A stretch of DNA of 64,000 nucleotides from Neckera pumila (GCA_963969595.1 OZ018408.1:8987823-9051822), one strand, 5' to 3'. Positions 13,601 to 26,009 are shown, numbered from the stretch's first letter. Translations and numbers: made by a program. The notes: generated from the letters alone by a model not told the origin.

Positions 13601-14204
13601 TGAGAATGGGTGCTTGAATTTCTGAAGGGAAAACTGTGTTTCTAGTATACTCTCCAATTTTTTTGGACGTACACCCTCTTCTCGCTTGGCTGTTGTGTTT
13701 ATTAAAGTTTTATAGCTTACCATATTCTTGGCTACACCTTGGTCATACTCTGGATGTCGTGGTTGCAGGATTTCATATGCTTCCTATTTTTTTGGATCTT
13801 GACTGCTGATCTTCTCCCTATTGTCAATGAATCTTGGAATGAATGCTATCCTACCCTATTTTTTTTTGGCCTAACTCTTGTTTGGATTCTTGCATATTGG
13901 TGAAATTCCTATTGTGTTTCTTTACTTGTTTCAGTCTTAAAGTGAAAGTTTATGTGTAACATCTTCATGTGTGCCATTTTTTTTAACACTTTTTATTGTA
14001 ACTAAAGAAGGGTCTTAAAAATAACCCACCTTTTCCAATTCTAAGTAATATTATGGGGATATTAAATACTCCCAATTAGAAAAATAGGTAATAGTAGGGG
14101 CCACTTAAATACTTGGACTCATCAAAATAGCCCCCCCAAATAGTATCCCTTTACTGCACATGATGTCTTAAGTTCCTATAGAGTGACCCCCCCGAGCTTC
14201 AAAT
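10665..14204. other. AT-rich desert; slightly GC-richer stretch at 12.4-13.2 kb
   Basis: A lone right-end motif CTTTTAAGGGTTAA lies at 11477-11490 and an 11-G run near 12080. The stretch 12400-13200 has frames on both strands of up to 121 codons (12814-13179, minus) that I do not recognise, possibly a gene relic. Confidence 0.45.
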
Positions 14205-14382
14205 CTTATTGAAAAATATTGGTTTGTATACATGTTGATCTAACCATACAGACATGATGTAAAATTTATATTTTATAACTATTGTTTGAGAGTCATCATC
14301 AATTTGTTATTCTAAGTTGTATTTTATAATATAGCTTTTCAATTTTGGAAATTTGGGCTATCCCTTGTTCTTAAGGGATTAA
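14205..14382. mobile_element. Partial copy of the E1/E2 element, inverted
   Basis: The reverse complement starts TTAATCCCTTAAGAACAAGG and then follows E1/E2 (CCCAAATTTCCAAAATTG, AAAATACAACTTAGAATAA, GATGACTCTCAAACAATAG). The other end could not be found. Confidence 0.55.
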
Positions 14383-15057
14383 AAGAATTTACAATCAAGA
14401 ATCATGTGAAATTCAAGTTTGACTCTAGAACTAGCCTCTTGCGGGCAAGTTTGTTTTGCAAGGATTAATGTCTCTAGGAGACAAAAAGAATCAATTTTAA
14501 CTAGTTTTTTTGAAGACTTGGTTGAGTACTTTTACAAGGTAGCAATGAAAATCCTTTCTTTGTGATTGTTGCCATTTTTCTACATATAAAGATGCTTAAT
14601 CCACAAAAGTTTTTACACTTGATGTTTGAATTAAAAAAATTATCTTTTTTGAACTTAAATCCAACTAATGAAATAAAGCTAAACAAACTTAGTTTCTACT
14701 CAAATTTGAAAAATTGATTGTTTTATTGCACGTTCAAGTTTGGGCAATAACCAAAGAGTTCTTTTTAATAAAGAATTAATAAATAATACATCCAAAGTTG
14801 GTTCTTAGAAATCTTTTCCTGATATGAAATTTGCTCACTTTCTCCTTATGACTTATAAATGACATGTGATTTCATCGTTGGAAGATAACTATTAAAAAAA
14901 AACATGCAAATTGTAAACGTTCAACAATGCATTTATGTAGTCATAGGTCCTTCCTTTCGAGGTTAATCCTTGAACGGCCCTCGGGCTCTCCCTGTACGCC
15001 ACCGTATCCTTCAAATATGGTGTTGACCCAAATTTCCTTTTGACTCAATTTGCATTA

Positions 15058-15372
15058 ACCTGAGGTAGGAGGCTGTAAAATAGAGCGGGCATTAAAATGG
15101 AATATGACTCAGAGGTACATTTTGCTTTCTTTAATGTACCACCTATGTACATTTCAGGAGGTGGTCCATTTTGATGACCACAAATGACCACTTTTTCAAC
15201 TTCAAATTTTTTTAACTAATTCTTCAAAGGTCCAAAAAATATGAAACAACTTGGGTTAGATTTCAATTCTACTTTTCTTTCACGGAAAATTTATTGAAAA
15301 ATATTTCAAGATGTTTTTGATCTCCAAAATTCAGTTTCAACGCTTAGATGCTCCATTTCTCCACCTCCTACC
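15058..15372. mobile_element. Candidate small TIR element
   Basis: CTGAGGTAGGAGGCTG near the left and, reverse complemented, CTAAGGTAGGAGGTGG at the right, about 300 bp apart. Imperfect inverted repeats of about 25 bp, AT-rich interior without ORF. No clear target duplication. Confidence 0.4.
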
Positions 15373-16257
15373 TTAGACTTCAATCCATTTTGATTGGGGA
15401 CGTGTATACTTCAGATCACAGAAAATTTTTCACAGGGCTCTTCATTGCCGTAGTGCGTAGAATTTTCAGGAATTGTTCTGCCAACGACAGCAAACTGTCT
15501 TGGACGGAGTAGTTACGACTTTTATAAAATCGGGCTGTGAAGCTTTAGAAGATCGCTCTAGTGGGTGGCATTCCAATGACACAACAAGTGCTCATAGAAT
15601 TCTCGCATTGAAATTTGCAATAGAGCGATCATTCTAGCGTTTGAGTCGTTGTATGTGACAGGTGGTGGATTGCCCGGAAATGCAACGAGCCACTTCAACA
15701 ACAGCTGCACAGGCTGGCGTAGAGAGGCGTGACTACAATGGTGGGAATAACTACTTGTGGTTGGAACTTGACTTGACAACGTTTCGCATGAATGGGACAC
15801 GCCCAACAATTCATCGGGCAGGAACATGCAGGGCTGTAAGAACAAACAATCTGTTTGGGCCACACTATTCAAAAAGTGATAAAAACGCAGACTGAAATAT
15901 GTCCTTTCAGTGGTTTATTTTAGTGTTTGTGTGAAGATTGAGACTTTGTTCTACATTCTAATCTACCAACCCTAAATCCTAAGGCATACAATGGATTGAA
16001 TAGATACTCACAACTGGTAATGACTCCAGATAAACAGTGCATGCATGAAACGAATAGGAGTCTTTCAAAAAGACGTGACACAAGTCTTTGGCACCTCAGA
16101 TGACGAATGTTCAGCAAGATGAGCATCGACATTGCCAAGATATTTATGGTTAGTTCCACTTGCTTGTAGAGAATCAGTATTGAGATGAATTGCTTCATGT
16201 AGCCTCTCAAGAATCTTTGACAATAATTACCAAGCTGTAATCGAAAGTGTATATACC

Positions 16258-17030
16258 ATGTTTGTTTTGTTTTGTTTTGTTTTTATATAAATAAAACGGA
16301 ATTTCATTGCGTCTATACATTGCAAGGTACATAAGTGGCTACGACCACATGCAAGGACATGAGTTTAGAGGCAAATCATTCTTACCTTGGGATCTATCTC
16401 GTCAAAGTTTAGAGTTGATAGGTTACAACAGTTGTTTGTGTGAACATTGAGACTTTGAGATACGAAGTATATTATAACTCCTGGAAAATGCCATTTTATA
16501 ACTCCTATTATCAGAGGCACAAAAGTCACGATTGGGTCCAACAGTCAATGAAGTCACAAGTACAGCTCTCGCAACTTTCAAAAAAATCCTCTTGCAAATA
16601 CCTGCTGCTCTCTACATGTTACTGCAGTGACGAGATTCGCTACACTAATCGCACCTCTACCAAATCTGAATGTTACAGTTGCATCAGGAGCTCTCCACAA
16701 GATCGTCCAACCACGCCACAAAAACGACCTATCCACCTCCAACTACACCATCAACCTTGCTTCTTGCCACATTTCAGACCGCAACTAGCATATTGGCCTA
16801 ATATTGATGCTCACACATTCTCCATCAAAATACACTACGAACCCCTTGTCTCGGCAAGAGAATCCTAAGTTGCCACATCCCTCCAAAATTGAATGCTCCC
16901 GCCTTCTACTACCAACAGCTGCTGCAGCCATGCCCGCACTCCATGACCCTCAAAAGCATCGGGCCCCCATTCTCAAAACCAATGTCCGGGAAGAACCGGC
17001 GGCTAATACAAAGTTAGCCAGTTGAAATGG
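16258..17030 (-). mobile_element. Possible minus-strand retroposon remnant
   Basis: On the minus strand a moderately GC-rich stretch ends in AATGAAATTCCGTTTTATTT followed by an (AAAAC)n tail (plus-strand GTTTT repeats at 16263-16284). The tail suggests reverse transcription. No protein domain is recognisable, although a 142-codon open frame lies on the plus strand (16440-16868) that I regard as chance. Confidence 0.35.
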
Positions 17031-17339
17031 TCAAAAAAACAGTTGAGCTTTGAAAGTGAAGGATGGAAAACCGGAGGAAAAATTGATAAGATAGGCAATC
17101 AACCGGTGTACATAAAAATCTAGGGGATAATTTACCCGCCTCAATTTATAATAGAGTGGATTTTAACCGGTTTGTTTTGTAAAAAGGAGGATTTTAGATG
17201 CTATACATGTACCGTAAGTGGCACATACCTGGGGTTAGGATAGGTCGGGTATTGAAATAAAGAAGCCGGGTATTGCATAAAGGGGTCAATGGGACCAACT
17301 GGGGACAGGGCCAGCTGGCCGTAGGGGAGCACCCAAGGA

Positions 17340-17670
17340 AGAGGGGCATGAGGGTTGTTTGAATTTTCTTTTAATAACTAAAAGTAAAAAAACAAAAAAA
17401 AACCTAAACCTACCCGACCTACTTGCCGCCCCGCCGACCATTGCCCTCATCCGCTCCCGCCTGGCCGCCTCCCGCAGTCCGCTCCTCCGCAGCCAGCACT
17501 GTTTACGGCGCCTCCTATTCTGCTCCCGTTGCTCCCTTGCTCCAATTTGCTCCGTCGTCGTTGTCGATGCATGCTTGCATCACTACTCGCTCCTGTAGTC
17601 TTGTAATTTACGCCTCCTTGCTCTGCGCCTCCATAGATATTTCTTTACTAATCCTGAGAAGTATTTAACA
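17340..17670. other. GC-rich patch inside candidate element E8
   Basis: C-rich sequence following an A-rich run, with two overlapping plus-strand frames of about 80 codons, rich in Ser, Leu, Arg and Ala. No family likeness. It could be the leader of a lost gene or retroposon. Confidence 0.3.
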
Positions 17671-17780
17671 GGGGCAGTAGAGGATCCATTTGAAGAAGGT
17701 GAAAATTCTGAACCCTAAATTTTGATTTCTGCAACCTTTTCAATTACCATCCTTAACTCCATATTGCATGGATTGGGAGG

Positions 17781-17850
17781 ATTCTTGGCTTTCAGTTGGT
17801 GAAAGGCTATGCCAGGTTCAATTCCTGCCAAGAATGTAATGTCTTTTTTA
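17781..17850 (+). ncRNA. tRNA-like fold with B-box and T-run (SINE head or tRNA relic)
   Basis: ATTCTTGG (17781-17788) pairs with CCAAGAAT (17828-17835) as an acceptor stem. TTTC-AGTTGGT-GAAA forms a D-arm-like hairpin, and CAGG-TTCAATT-CCTG a T-arm containing GGTTCAATTCC, close to a pol III B box. There is no anticodon arm, so it is not a normal tRNA gene. A TTTTTT run follows at about 17845-17850. It could be a SINE head, a relic or chance. Confidence 0.3.
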
Positions 17851-18894
17851 GATTGTAAACCGGCATTTTTTTGACATTAGAGGATTTTCACTTTTCAAAT
17901 TTTCACTTGGAAGGAAATAGGCCAGTTACAAACTGATATGGGGGGCAAAAAATTGGAAAATTTCAGAGTTAAAAGGATGAAACCGGTGCCCTCTAAAAAA
18001 AACCCGGACCATTATTGTAGAAGGAGGATATCTACTGGTAGAGCTTCAAAATCTTCCCGAACGCTGCTCAGGACTCGTCGCCGTATCATATTGCATTGCG
18101 AATAAGGTAAAAGACCCCATGACGGTCAAATGGCCCATGATAGACACCTAATGACCCCATTGTAGTTTTTGAGACCACAATCAATGCCTTACATGGTAGT
18201 TATGGAGTAATTAGTGACCTCAATAGGTACTTCCAACTTTATAGTGTAAAATTCTTTGTAAAAATTGATTTTTTGGGTCTTCTGTGTTTGAAAATGTTGT
18301 GACTGCATTGGATAAGAAGATGACCATATAGGATTCAGATTTTGTTGGTCATGAGGTGACCTACAAACCTCTACGAGCTGATCACTTCAAAAATTTAGAA
18401 CTAATTCATACTTGGTCCAAAAATTATAATTTCAAATGTCTTTCACTGTCTCTTACACTTATCTTCGTTTGGAAAAAAATTTGGAAAATTTCAGCAATGG
18501 CATGAAGGTAGACTCCAAAGTTTAACCACAATGGGCTGATATACTTTACTCCTTTCTCTGTCCGTCATTCTACATCAAATTTGTAAAATTGCAACACACC
18601 ACTGAATACGCATTTTCAACGTGACCAACTTTGTTATTTGCAACAAACCCTAAATCTACCTTCATACTCCGCAATACATGAAAAAGCCTCACATACGGCC
18701 AGAGGAGCCTTTCAGGCCGTTATAGGGTTAACCTTGGATGGACACTAATCTATCAAATTTGTTTAAAGATAGTTTATCAAAGATACATGTTTGGAAAATA
18801 TTGAAATTACTATGAATTTTTTAATAAAGTGAAGAAAATTCATATAAAAATATATTCAAAAATTCAAAAATTCAAACTATAGATGTATATTATA

Positions 18895-19565
18895 GTAGTA
18901 CTAGCGATTGACGCTTGCTATGCTACGCATTCATCATTAGAATTTTATTAGAATTTTTATGTATTAGATAAAATGCAGAATAAAAATTTCAATAAATCTT
19001 CAAATAAAAATTACTAAAATCATTGTATAATTTTGTTTATAAGTAAGCATATATTGAAATGTACAATAGAAATTTATTGAATGATGAATGAAATATATGC
19101 AATGGTGAATACTATAAAAGATACACATTTATTGTAATGCATTTAAAAGTTGACTCAATTGTTACGAACAATGGCAACCCAAAAACTTGGTGAATTGAAA
19201 AGAAAAACTTGGAAACTTCAAAAATTTTATGAACAACTTAATTGTTGTGAAATCCAAAATTGCTTCAATTGAATAAATTTCTCAAATCATTTGGTAGTAG
19301 CAATAGAATTTTGAAATCATGAAAGCTGTAAAAGTGATATTACAGAGGTGATTGCAAACTACTACTCTATTTCTGTAATATAACATTGTGTGAAAATATT
19401 ATTTTTATGTATGCATGATTGAAAATATTTTTACAAAATATTAAAATTAATTATTTCAAAGACTTATTGAAATCATTATCATACATTCTATTCAAATATA
19501 TCAAAATTTCACTAATGTGTGATACAATAAATGCGTAGCATAGCAAGCATGAGCCCCTATTATTA
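18895..19565. mobile_element. TIR element with GCTTGCTATGCTACGCATT ends
   Basis: The 19-bp word GCTTGCTATGCTACGCATT at 18913-18931 is repeated exactly inverted at 19530-19548. The left end has CTAGCGATTGAC outside it. The AT-rich interior of about 600 bp has no ORF. The outer limits are approximate. Confidence 0.6.
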
Positions 19566-19757
19566 ATGGTAGCATTTGTAATATTACAGAGGGAGTTATG
19601 ATTTTAGTAGTATGATAGACCAAAGTAAATGTGTCATTTTAAAATTAGAAATTCAATAAACCATAGAAATATTTCCATTAGTTGGACTCAAATACAAGAA
19701 AATCATTTTTATGGCTCAAATTCACATCAAGAATAAATAGCAAGAAATGACCAAGTT

Positions 19758-20027
19758 CATTAGGGGACATTTGAGGCCTTTAGAAGACTGCGAGTTATCT
19801 TGCATTCCTAAATTGCAGAAATGCAAGATAACTATTGGAGGTGATGTGGCCGCGACTGTACCACATCATTTTTTTTTGAAAAAAATAAAATAAAATAAAA
19901 TGCTTAGAATGATATTTGGGAGGGGGGGGGGGGATTCTGATAGCTCGTATCGACTATTTACAGAATCTGGACAGCATTGGGAACGAGCTTGAAACAGTCT
20001 TCTAGAGGCCTCAAATGTCTTCTAATG
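19758..20027. mobile_element. TIR element, family A copy 1
   Basis: The best preserved copy. 33-bp terminal inverted repeats at 19758-19790 and 19995-20027 match at 30 of 33 positions, with outer end CATTAG and inner end TAGAAGACTG. Inside is a GATGTGGC...ACCACATC palindrome. The target duplication is not evident. Related copies at 21090, 31775 and 52148. Confidence 0.75.
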
Positions 20028-21089
20028 ACACTACAAGGATGATTTGTGGATTAACCTTGTAATAAAGTTGTAGGCACTAAATGTTTGTTTGAATGATTTC
20101 ACCTAAGACTATAAGATGGAGAAAAAATTTCTTCATTCATTTTTTTTTAAAAGATATTTGAGTACATTTTTAGTGAATAGTTTTGCAAATTCCCTCATTA
20201 TAATATATTTGACTTTTCTAAAAAAAATGCTTCATCTATAGATCATGCTTATAGAGTATTTTGGCCATTTCTTGCTAGTTATTCTTGATGTGAATTTTAG
20301 GCTAAAATGTGATAGTTTATGAATTTGAATCCAACTAATGAAGTTTATCAAGTGTACTTTCTATTTGAATTGAAAATTTTGAAAAACCAGTGAATTTGGA
20401 TATTTTATAGCAATATATGAAATTTGAACGTACAAACAAAATTGCTGATTTTTTAGTTTTAGAATGACATAATAACTCTGGTTTATACTATGATGTTCCA
20501 TACTATAACATATACTTATCGTGAAATTTAAGAGTATTAGAATATTTTTGTGTTTGATTTGAGTTATCTTTAATTTTTATCTTAAAAATTTCAAAATAAT
20601 TTCAAATTTTCCCCTTAAAAATTTCAAAATTTTGTATTGACTTGGAGTGAAAGATTATAATGTTTGACCATAAGGGTGCTAAAACTGCAAAAATCTTTTA
20701 ATCTTCTTTACACAAGTCAAATCTAAAAAGTTGACCAAAAAAATATGAGGTTAAAGGGCCTAATTTGTATAACCCCGATCAATTTATGGTTTCTTAGAAT
20801 CTACTATGCAATTTTTTAAACGAATTTTGAATGTGATTTTTCCTCCAACATCTAGTATATTTGAGGCTAATTTTCTAGAGCTCTCAACACTACGAGAATT
20901 CAAGATTGCAATGGATATCTTTATACCAAAACTTGAATAGGAAATCACTATCAATTATTTTCAAGATCCAGATTTTTGGTGCTAAAATTAGACTTCAAGA
21001 AAAAATTAAAAAAATATAAACTACTAAAAATAGCAACTTGGTTAGGTTTTATTTAACTTCAAAGTTTTGCAAACACCAAATTTGGGTGC

Positions 21090-21371
21090 CATTAGAGGAG
21101 TTTCGGGCCTCCTAAGAGACTGCGAGTTTCCAAACTGTGGGAACTTTGCAGGAATGCTGGGACGCTGCCAAATGGCCAGGTTGACGTGGCCAAGCGACTG
21201 CCAAGTCATTTTTGAAAAAAAAAAAAAAAAAAATTTTTTTTGGCTAAAATGATAGTTTGATAAAAAAACCTTTTTTTTTTTTTTTACTGTTTTAGGCTCA
21301 TTCCCTGAATCTGGGCAAACTGGGGAATGAGCCTAAAACAGTCTTCTAAGGCCCCCTAAACTCCTCTAATG
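21090..21371. mobile_element. TIR element, family A copy 2
   Basis: Ends CATTAGAGGAGTTT and AAACTCCTCTAATG form about 33-bp inverted repeats. It contains the same ACGT-type inner palindrome (TGACGTGG...GCCAAGTCA) and a second inner palindrome GGCTCATTCCC/GGGAATGAGCC. Long A and T runs inside. Confidence 0.75.
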
Positions 21372-21699
21372 TTTTGGCATTTAGGGGGTAACCTCTATAG
21401 CATCAACATGCATTTTTTGGCTATACAAAAATTTGGAGGAGGTGCATGTGACTAGAGATTTGCATATTTTTGGCCCAAATTTTAATAGGAGGATGGGGAA
21501 ATATGAGTCAAAAGTTATAGCCTAATATGTTATGGATTATTTTTTTTCGTAGATGGTTAGTTTGGCCAGATAAAAGAAAATCTCTTTTCAAAAAAGAAAA
21601 TTTGAAATTGATTTTATAGAGTTATATACACGTGGAAAGCTTTGAATTATACTATTTCAATCAATGAGTCAAAAGTCATGACAATTTTGACCTCATTAG

Positions 21700-21868
21700 T
21701 TGGCATAGGAAGGGGCTTCCTTCTTGTCAATTTTTGTCGTCTAAGGTTGGCTTCCTTTTGGTTTCTTTTCTTTTTCTTGCTCATTATCTCTTCATTGTCC
21801 ATCCTTTTGGCTAGGCTGTCTTGTATGTGGTTTTTTTTAATGCAATGGGTTTCCCGATTGTTCAAAAA
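21700..21868 (+). mobile_element. 5'-truncated LINE 3' end
   Basis: T-rich 3' UTR-like sequence with GTCTTGTATGTGG, TTTTTTTAATGCAATGGG and a short A-run at about 21859-21868, similar in layout to the tail at 51.6 kb. The 5' limit is not clear and no coding part remains. Confidence 0.45.
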
Positions 21869-22453
21869 AAAGAAGTTATTAGGATTTCTGTTTGGGGGCA
21901 ATTATGGATTCTCTAAGCTAAAAATAAACTTTGAATTCCTTTACCTTAATGATCAGGGAGAGTTGTCCATGGAATTGAAAAAAACATGGTTGCATTTTTA
22001 AAACGTCGGAAAAAAGAACAGTGAAATTTTTTTAAAATTTTTTATGTAAATAGTAGAGAAGAAACTGGACTCTGTATTCCCAAAACCAGCTCATTTTGGT
22101 AGTATGACTGAGAAAGTACTTGAAACACTGTTTAGAGGGACATTGTGGATTGAAATGGGTTGATGGATGATGTCATCAATAAATGTATAGATAGGTATCT
22201 ATTGGTCCAATAATTCAAATGTTTTTTTTTGTTTTTTTTTGAAGCACATGGACAAATTCCATTGATAGAGGAAAAAGTACACAAAACCAAAGGATCAAAT
22301 CCTTGGCGGGAATATTTTCATTTTCTAAAACATTTTCTAAGCAGCTTTTTATAACAATCTAGCAAGGCGAGAGAAAGCAGGACCAAGGAAAGTTCCTGAT
22401 AGCAGGCGAAGCCTGCTATCAAAGATCAAAGCCTAAGGTGAACCCTTGCCACA

Positions 22454-23569
22454 CTAGTTGAAAGTACCCATCTTAGGGTGAGCCAGATTCCAGCTCATCA
22501 AAAGATGAATTCTTTCACCAAAGAAATTTGGTTGGAGCCATATGTTGTCAAAGCGCCGGAGGAAGGTGCCTTCCTTGTCAGGGTATAGGCCACATAGCTT
22601 TGTGGTTTTGAACCATGCCACACGTGTATGGTTAATAAACGCTTCCCATAAGGCTTGCTCAACTTTTTGAGGCGGCCAAGGGCTATTATCGAAACAGATC
22701 GCATTACGGTCTAACCAAGCTGTCCATATCACAAAGCCCCTGAAAAGGGACCACATTGAAGTACCCCGTTTCAACCTCCTTGGCAACTTTGATCCAAGGA
22801 TGTATTGTTGCCAAGTAAAGGATGGCTAGCATCTGGCGACTGGTAGGATCTACAAAGCGGTATATAGTATTGAGAGCGCAAAGTTCCACGCATGGCGAGT
22901 TTTTGCACAATGGTGAAAACGATGCAGAATAGATTCTTCAATGCCAGACTAACAGCTGGTGCAAGTTGTAGATATGTTTGGGTTGGCTACCTTCCGCCAA
23001 GTATGAATTGCCACAACGCAATGGTGGACCAACCAAAGAAAGCCTACATCTTTTTGGGGTTGAGTCTTCTGCCATATATCATTCCATCTAGGTCTATATC
23101 CCATCACTATATCACCATGCCACTTCTCATGGATAGGTTTGATTAACTCAGTACGTTTAGTCAATAAAGAACGATCCAACTTTGAGGTGTATGAGTGGAG
23201 GGGTTCAAAGAGAGGGCTAGGCTTGTCCCATAGCCATCTGCTAGGGTCAAATAATAATTCAGCTACAATATCCACATAGAGAAGGGGGTCAGACTTGGCC
23301 TGGATGATTTTGACTTGTTTGAGCCATCCTGAGACTATAGGTTCTATAGGGGGCTTTGGACATATCCAATTCCTTAGTGCCATAGAAGAGCTCCCGACCG
23401 TATAGCATTGAGTGTCTGGAAGGATTTCAATAGTGAGACTATTGGGAGAAAGTCTTGGTCTAAACCGATGAGTGGTGACAAAGACCAAAGATGGGAGCGG
23501 GTCGAAGTCATTCACGAACAAGCCAATATACTCTTGTTTCCATGTAACAAATTGACTGTCTGTAAGCAT
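22454..23569 (-). pseudogene. LINE ORF2 C-terminal remnant with zf-RVT motif
   Basis: The first 600 bases of this stretch (minus strand) read as the end of a plant LINE RT protein: RWNDIWQKTQPQKDVGFLW, then the zinc motif C-x2-C with a TAG right after it, then E-x3-H-x4-C-x6-W in the same frame. Downstream, in other frames, comes the usual WTAWLDRNAICFDNS block. The RT catalytic core and endonuclease that should precede are missing, so ORF1 is joined almost directly to this tail. Non-functional. Confidence 0.7.
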
Positions 23570-24408
23570 AAAACTCCAATCTGCTGGAATGTATCATGGA
23601 TTTCGTACTCCACCGTCCCTTCCACAAACTGGCCGGTCACTGTAGCGATTGATAACTTGTCTGTGTAGCCAACTTCTGGGTCAATGGCGACACAAAATCG
23701 GGGATCTTCTGTAACTGCCTTGCTGCAATCTTCCTCTATAACTACGCCCACCTTAGCAGCAAGATTTTTGGCTTCAAACTGGTGGAATTCCAAAGGCAGG
23801 TTTTTTAGGTTAATCCAACATGGGATACCTAATCCAGAAGGTTGGCTAGGGTTAAAACCTAGAATCCACCGCTGAAAAATTGCAGTACCAGCTTTGAGAT
23901 GGCAGGGAGTCAAATCAAGGACCTGAGGAACCAACTCAGTGGACTCCAACTTGATGAAGTGAAACCCCCCTCTGGCGTCTCTATGCAGCGCAACCCTTGC
24001 ACCAATCAAGTCTTTGAGTTCACAAATCCAGTTTGCGTGACAGTCTACAGAGAGTGGTTCAATCACAAACCTTACGATAACAATATGTTGCCTGAGGAAG
24101 GCGGTTTCACGTCTCAGAGCTACCATATCTAGAGAAGAAGCTGGAACAACAACACAGTTTCTAACTAAATGACCGTTAGGATTTCTAGAGGTACCCGCCG
24201 GGAGATCTGAATCTCAAGGCTTCTCACGTGTTCCAAAGTTTGGTGGCAGAGAAGAACCTTCGAGCTCTGCCGCACTCACGCGGCGACGACGAGGCGCAGA
24301 ACCATCGCCTGGTGACGAACTCGATGGCAGAACGGGGTCCGGAGGCTCCCGACGTACGACGGCGGCGTAGTTGGCCGCCGTCATCGTGGCAAAGTTTAGG
24401 GTTTCCAA
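23512..24408 (-). pseudogene. LINE ORF1 (DUF4283 gag-like) remnant
   Basis: Starts at 24408 with METLNFATMTAANYAAVVRR, a typical plant LINE ORF1 opening, then Pro/Ser-rich sequence. It shifts frame between about 24214 and 24126 and continues as a DUF4283-like domain with ARVALHRDARGGFHFIKL, RWILGFNPSQP and WINLKNLPLEF. The zinc-knuckle region that should follow is degraded near 23520, and the frame ends there. ORF1 products bind element RNA. This copy cannot make a full protein. Confidence 0.7.
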
Positions 24409-24649
24409 GTTCGCGAAACTAAATTTGAATAATCAAGAACTAAGCAAAGATTATCACTCGCACGCTAAGCATGAACGCAGAAGTAGTCAATCGAACGAAC
24501 TAAGTGTAATCGAGGCGCTTCATAATGATGAAACAACAAAGATCGAAGGTGCGGCAGCACCGTACGGCTCTTGCTGTCGCCTCCAAGAAAAACGGATTTC
24601 GAAAACTTTAATTCGAATGTGTTGGTGACAACCTTTGTATAAATGGAAG

Positions 24650-24831
24650 GATTTTGCGGTCACTAACTGTTTGATGAATGAATTCATTTGAGATTGTAGG
24701 ATAGAAAAAAAATGACTGTACATCCAATAATTTCTTAGAAGTTGCTTAAATAGTAGTAAATTTTATACCTCCAGTAGAAGGATGTTATCGTCACTAAATG
24801 TTTGATGAATGATTTCATTTGAGATTGTAGG
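24650..24831. repeat. Direct repeat of about 53 bp
   Basis: TGTTTGATGAATGA(A/T)TTCATTTGAGATTGTAGG occurs at about 24670-24702 and 24799-24831 with similar upstream bases; a third, weaker version is at about 20070-20120. Lies directly beside the LINE target duplication. Confidence 0.55.
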
Positions 24832-25568
24832 GTGGGGATAAAATATTCTTTTATCCGATACTTGTTTTGGTAATTGTTTGAATGCATTTTCAGTAACAAA
24901 TATTGCAATCCCCTCATTATGGTATTATTGACTTTGTAAAGGGAAAAAAGGTTTATTCTTGGAAGGACAACCTTGCAACTACTGGTTTCAAGTTGGCCTC
25001 ATTGTCCATCAATTTGTGCCATTTTGCAATTACATATGCATGAAAATTTGTACATTTATTTCTTAGAAATGAAGTTATGTTTTTAATACAGTGATATTAA
25101 TGTGCTTTCATTTCCGATGAGATCTGCACCCTCATGGTCAAACATTCTCCAACATGTCGAGTTTGAATTTGTGCGGTTACCATTCAAAAAAATTGATACA
25201 CCTTATCAAAATGTTAGCATTTTGTTCAATTTAGAGCAAATTCCAGGAAGCCCAAACCAGGCCTTGGGCATTTAAGGGTTAAACATGCCTCCGCAGAGTA
25301 ACCAGTAATGTCCAAAACGCTAACGAAAGGATCTACAAGCTCTGGCTCGATCATAACAATCGATCATAACAAGCTCTGGCTCCAAATCGATGACCCTAAA
25401 ACAGCTCCGAATTATATACTCCAATGATTACTAGTGGACAAATAAAAAGCTAAAATTAAAATCCAAGATCGACCAACCAGTTATAAAACAGGCAATCAAC
25501 CAGCAAACAGAGTCAGCAAGAAATGCATCCACTCATACACGCATATCATGACACCGCACACCAGCACA
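24832..25568. other. Intergenic, with one TTAA-type right end
   Basis: CCTTGGGCATTTAAGGGTTAA at 25262-25282 is a well-kept right terminus of the TTAA-type group; its left partner is not identified. A small tandem CGATCATAACAA repeat lies at 25349-25373. Confidence 0.5.
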
Positions 25569-26009
25569 CATTCTAACCAGTTCAGATCATCCCACATTGT
25601 GTATTAAAAAGCGATACAACCTTCACGTGTTGACTGACACCCTATCGAGAACATACCTGCACGAGGTTGCACAAGGAAACCTCGCACAATCGACATGTTC
25701 TCCCCATGTGGGTCTGCAACGGAAGGTTGCGAAATGGACATAGTAGATAACCTAACAGGTATGTCGTCAGTTCGCCCTCACCGAGATCCATACATCCGGC
25801 CGCAACCCATACCAAACAAGGGGCCAATCACAGATACTCTGGAGCCGCACGCCCACCCCACACGGCAACCGGGTTCGACGCAAGCCCCACTGCTACCATG
25901 CCCCCATTCACGACCAGATTGCGGCTCAAACGATTCAAGGCGGTCCGACAATCGTACCCATTCAAGACGAGACACCGGCTCGGGATGCGTGCAAGCAAGC
26001 ACGCAACCC

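Larger units (their letters stand above)
14963..18731. mobile_element. Candidate TTAA-flanked element E8
   Basis: Left end TTAATCCTTGAACGGCCC, right end (reverse complement) TTAACCCTATAACGGCCTG; both then run into a GGCT motif. If real it spans 3.8 kb and has absorbed a small TIR element, GC-rich patches and a tRNA-like fold. The pairing rests on about 20 bp at each end, so it is tentative. Confidence 0.35.
22223..24608 (-). mobile_element. Internally deleted LINE (non-LTR retrotransposon)
   Basis: Minus-strand element ending in an A-rich tail (T-rich at 22222-22241 on the plus strand). Near its 5' end are an ORF1-like start and a DUF4283-type gag segment. The 3' half carries the C-terminal end of a reverse-transcriptase ORF with a zf-RVT zinc motif. 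The endonuclease and the catalytic RT core are absent. A 12-bp repeat TAATTC(A/G)AATGT at 22211-22222 and 24609-24620 (one mismatch) is a good candidate target-site duplication. Frameshifts and stops show it is dead. Confidence 0.75.

Noticed and set aside
21642..22001. 119-codon Phe/Leu-rich frame that looks membrane-like
   Set aside because: It reads through the T-rich LINE 3' end. The hydrophobic look comes from T-rich codons.
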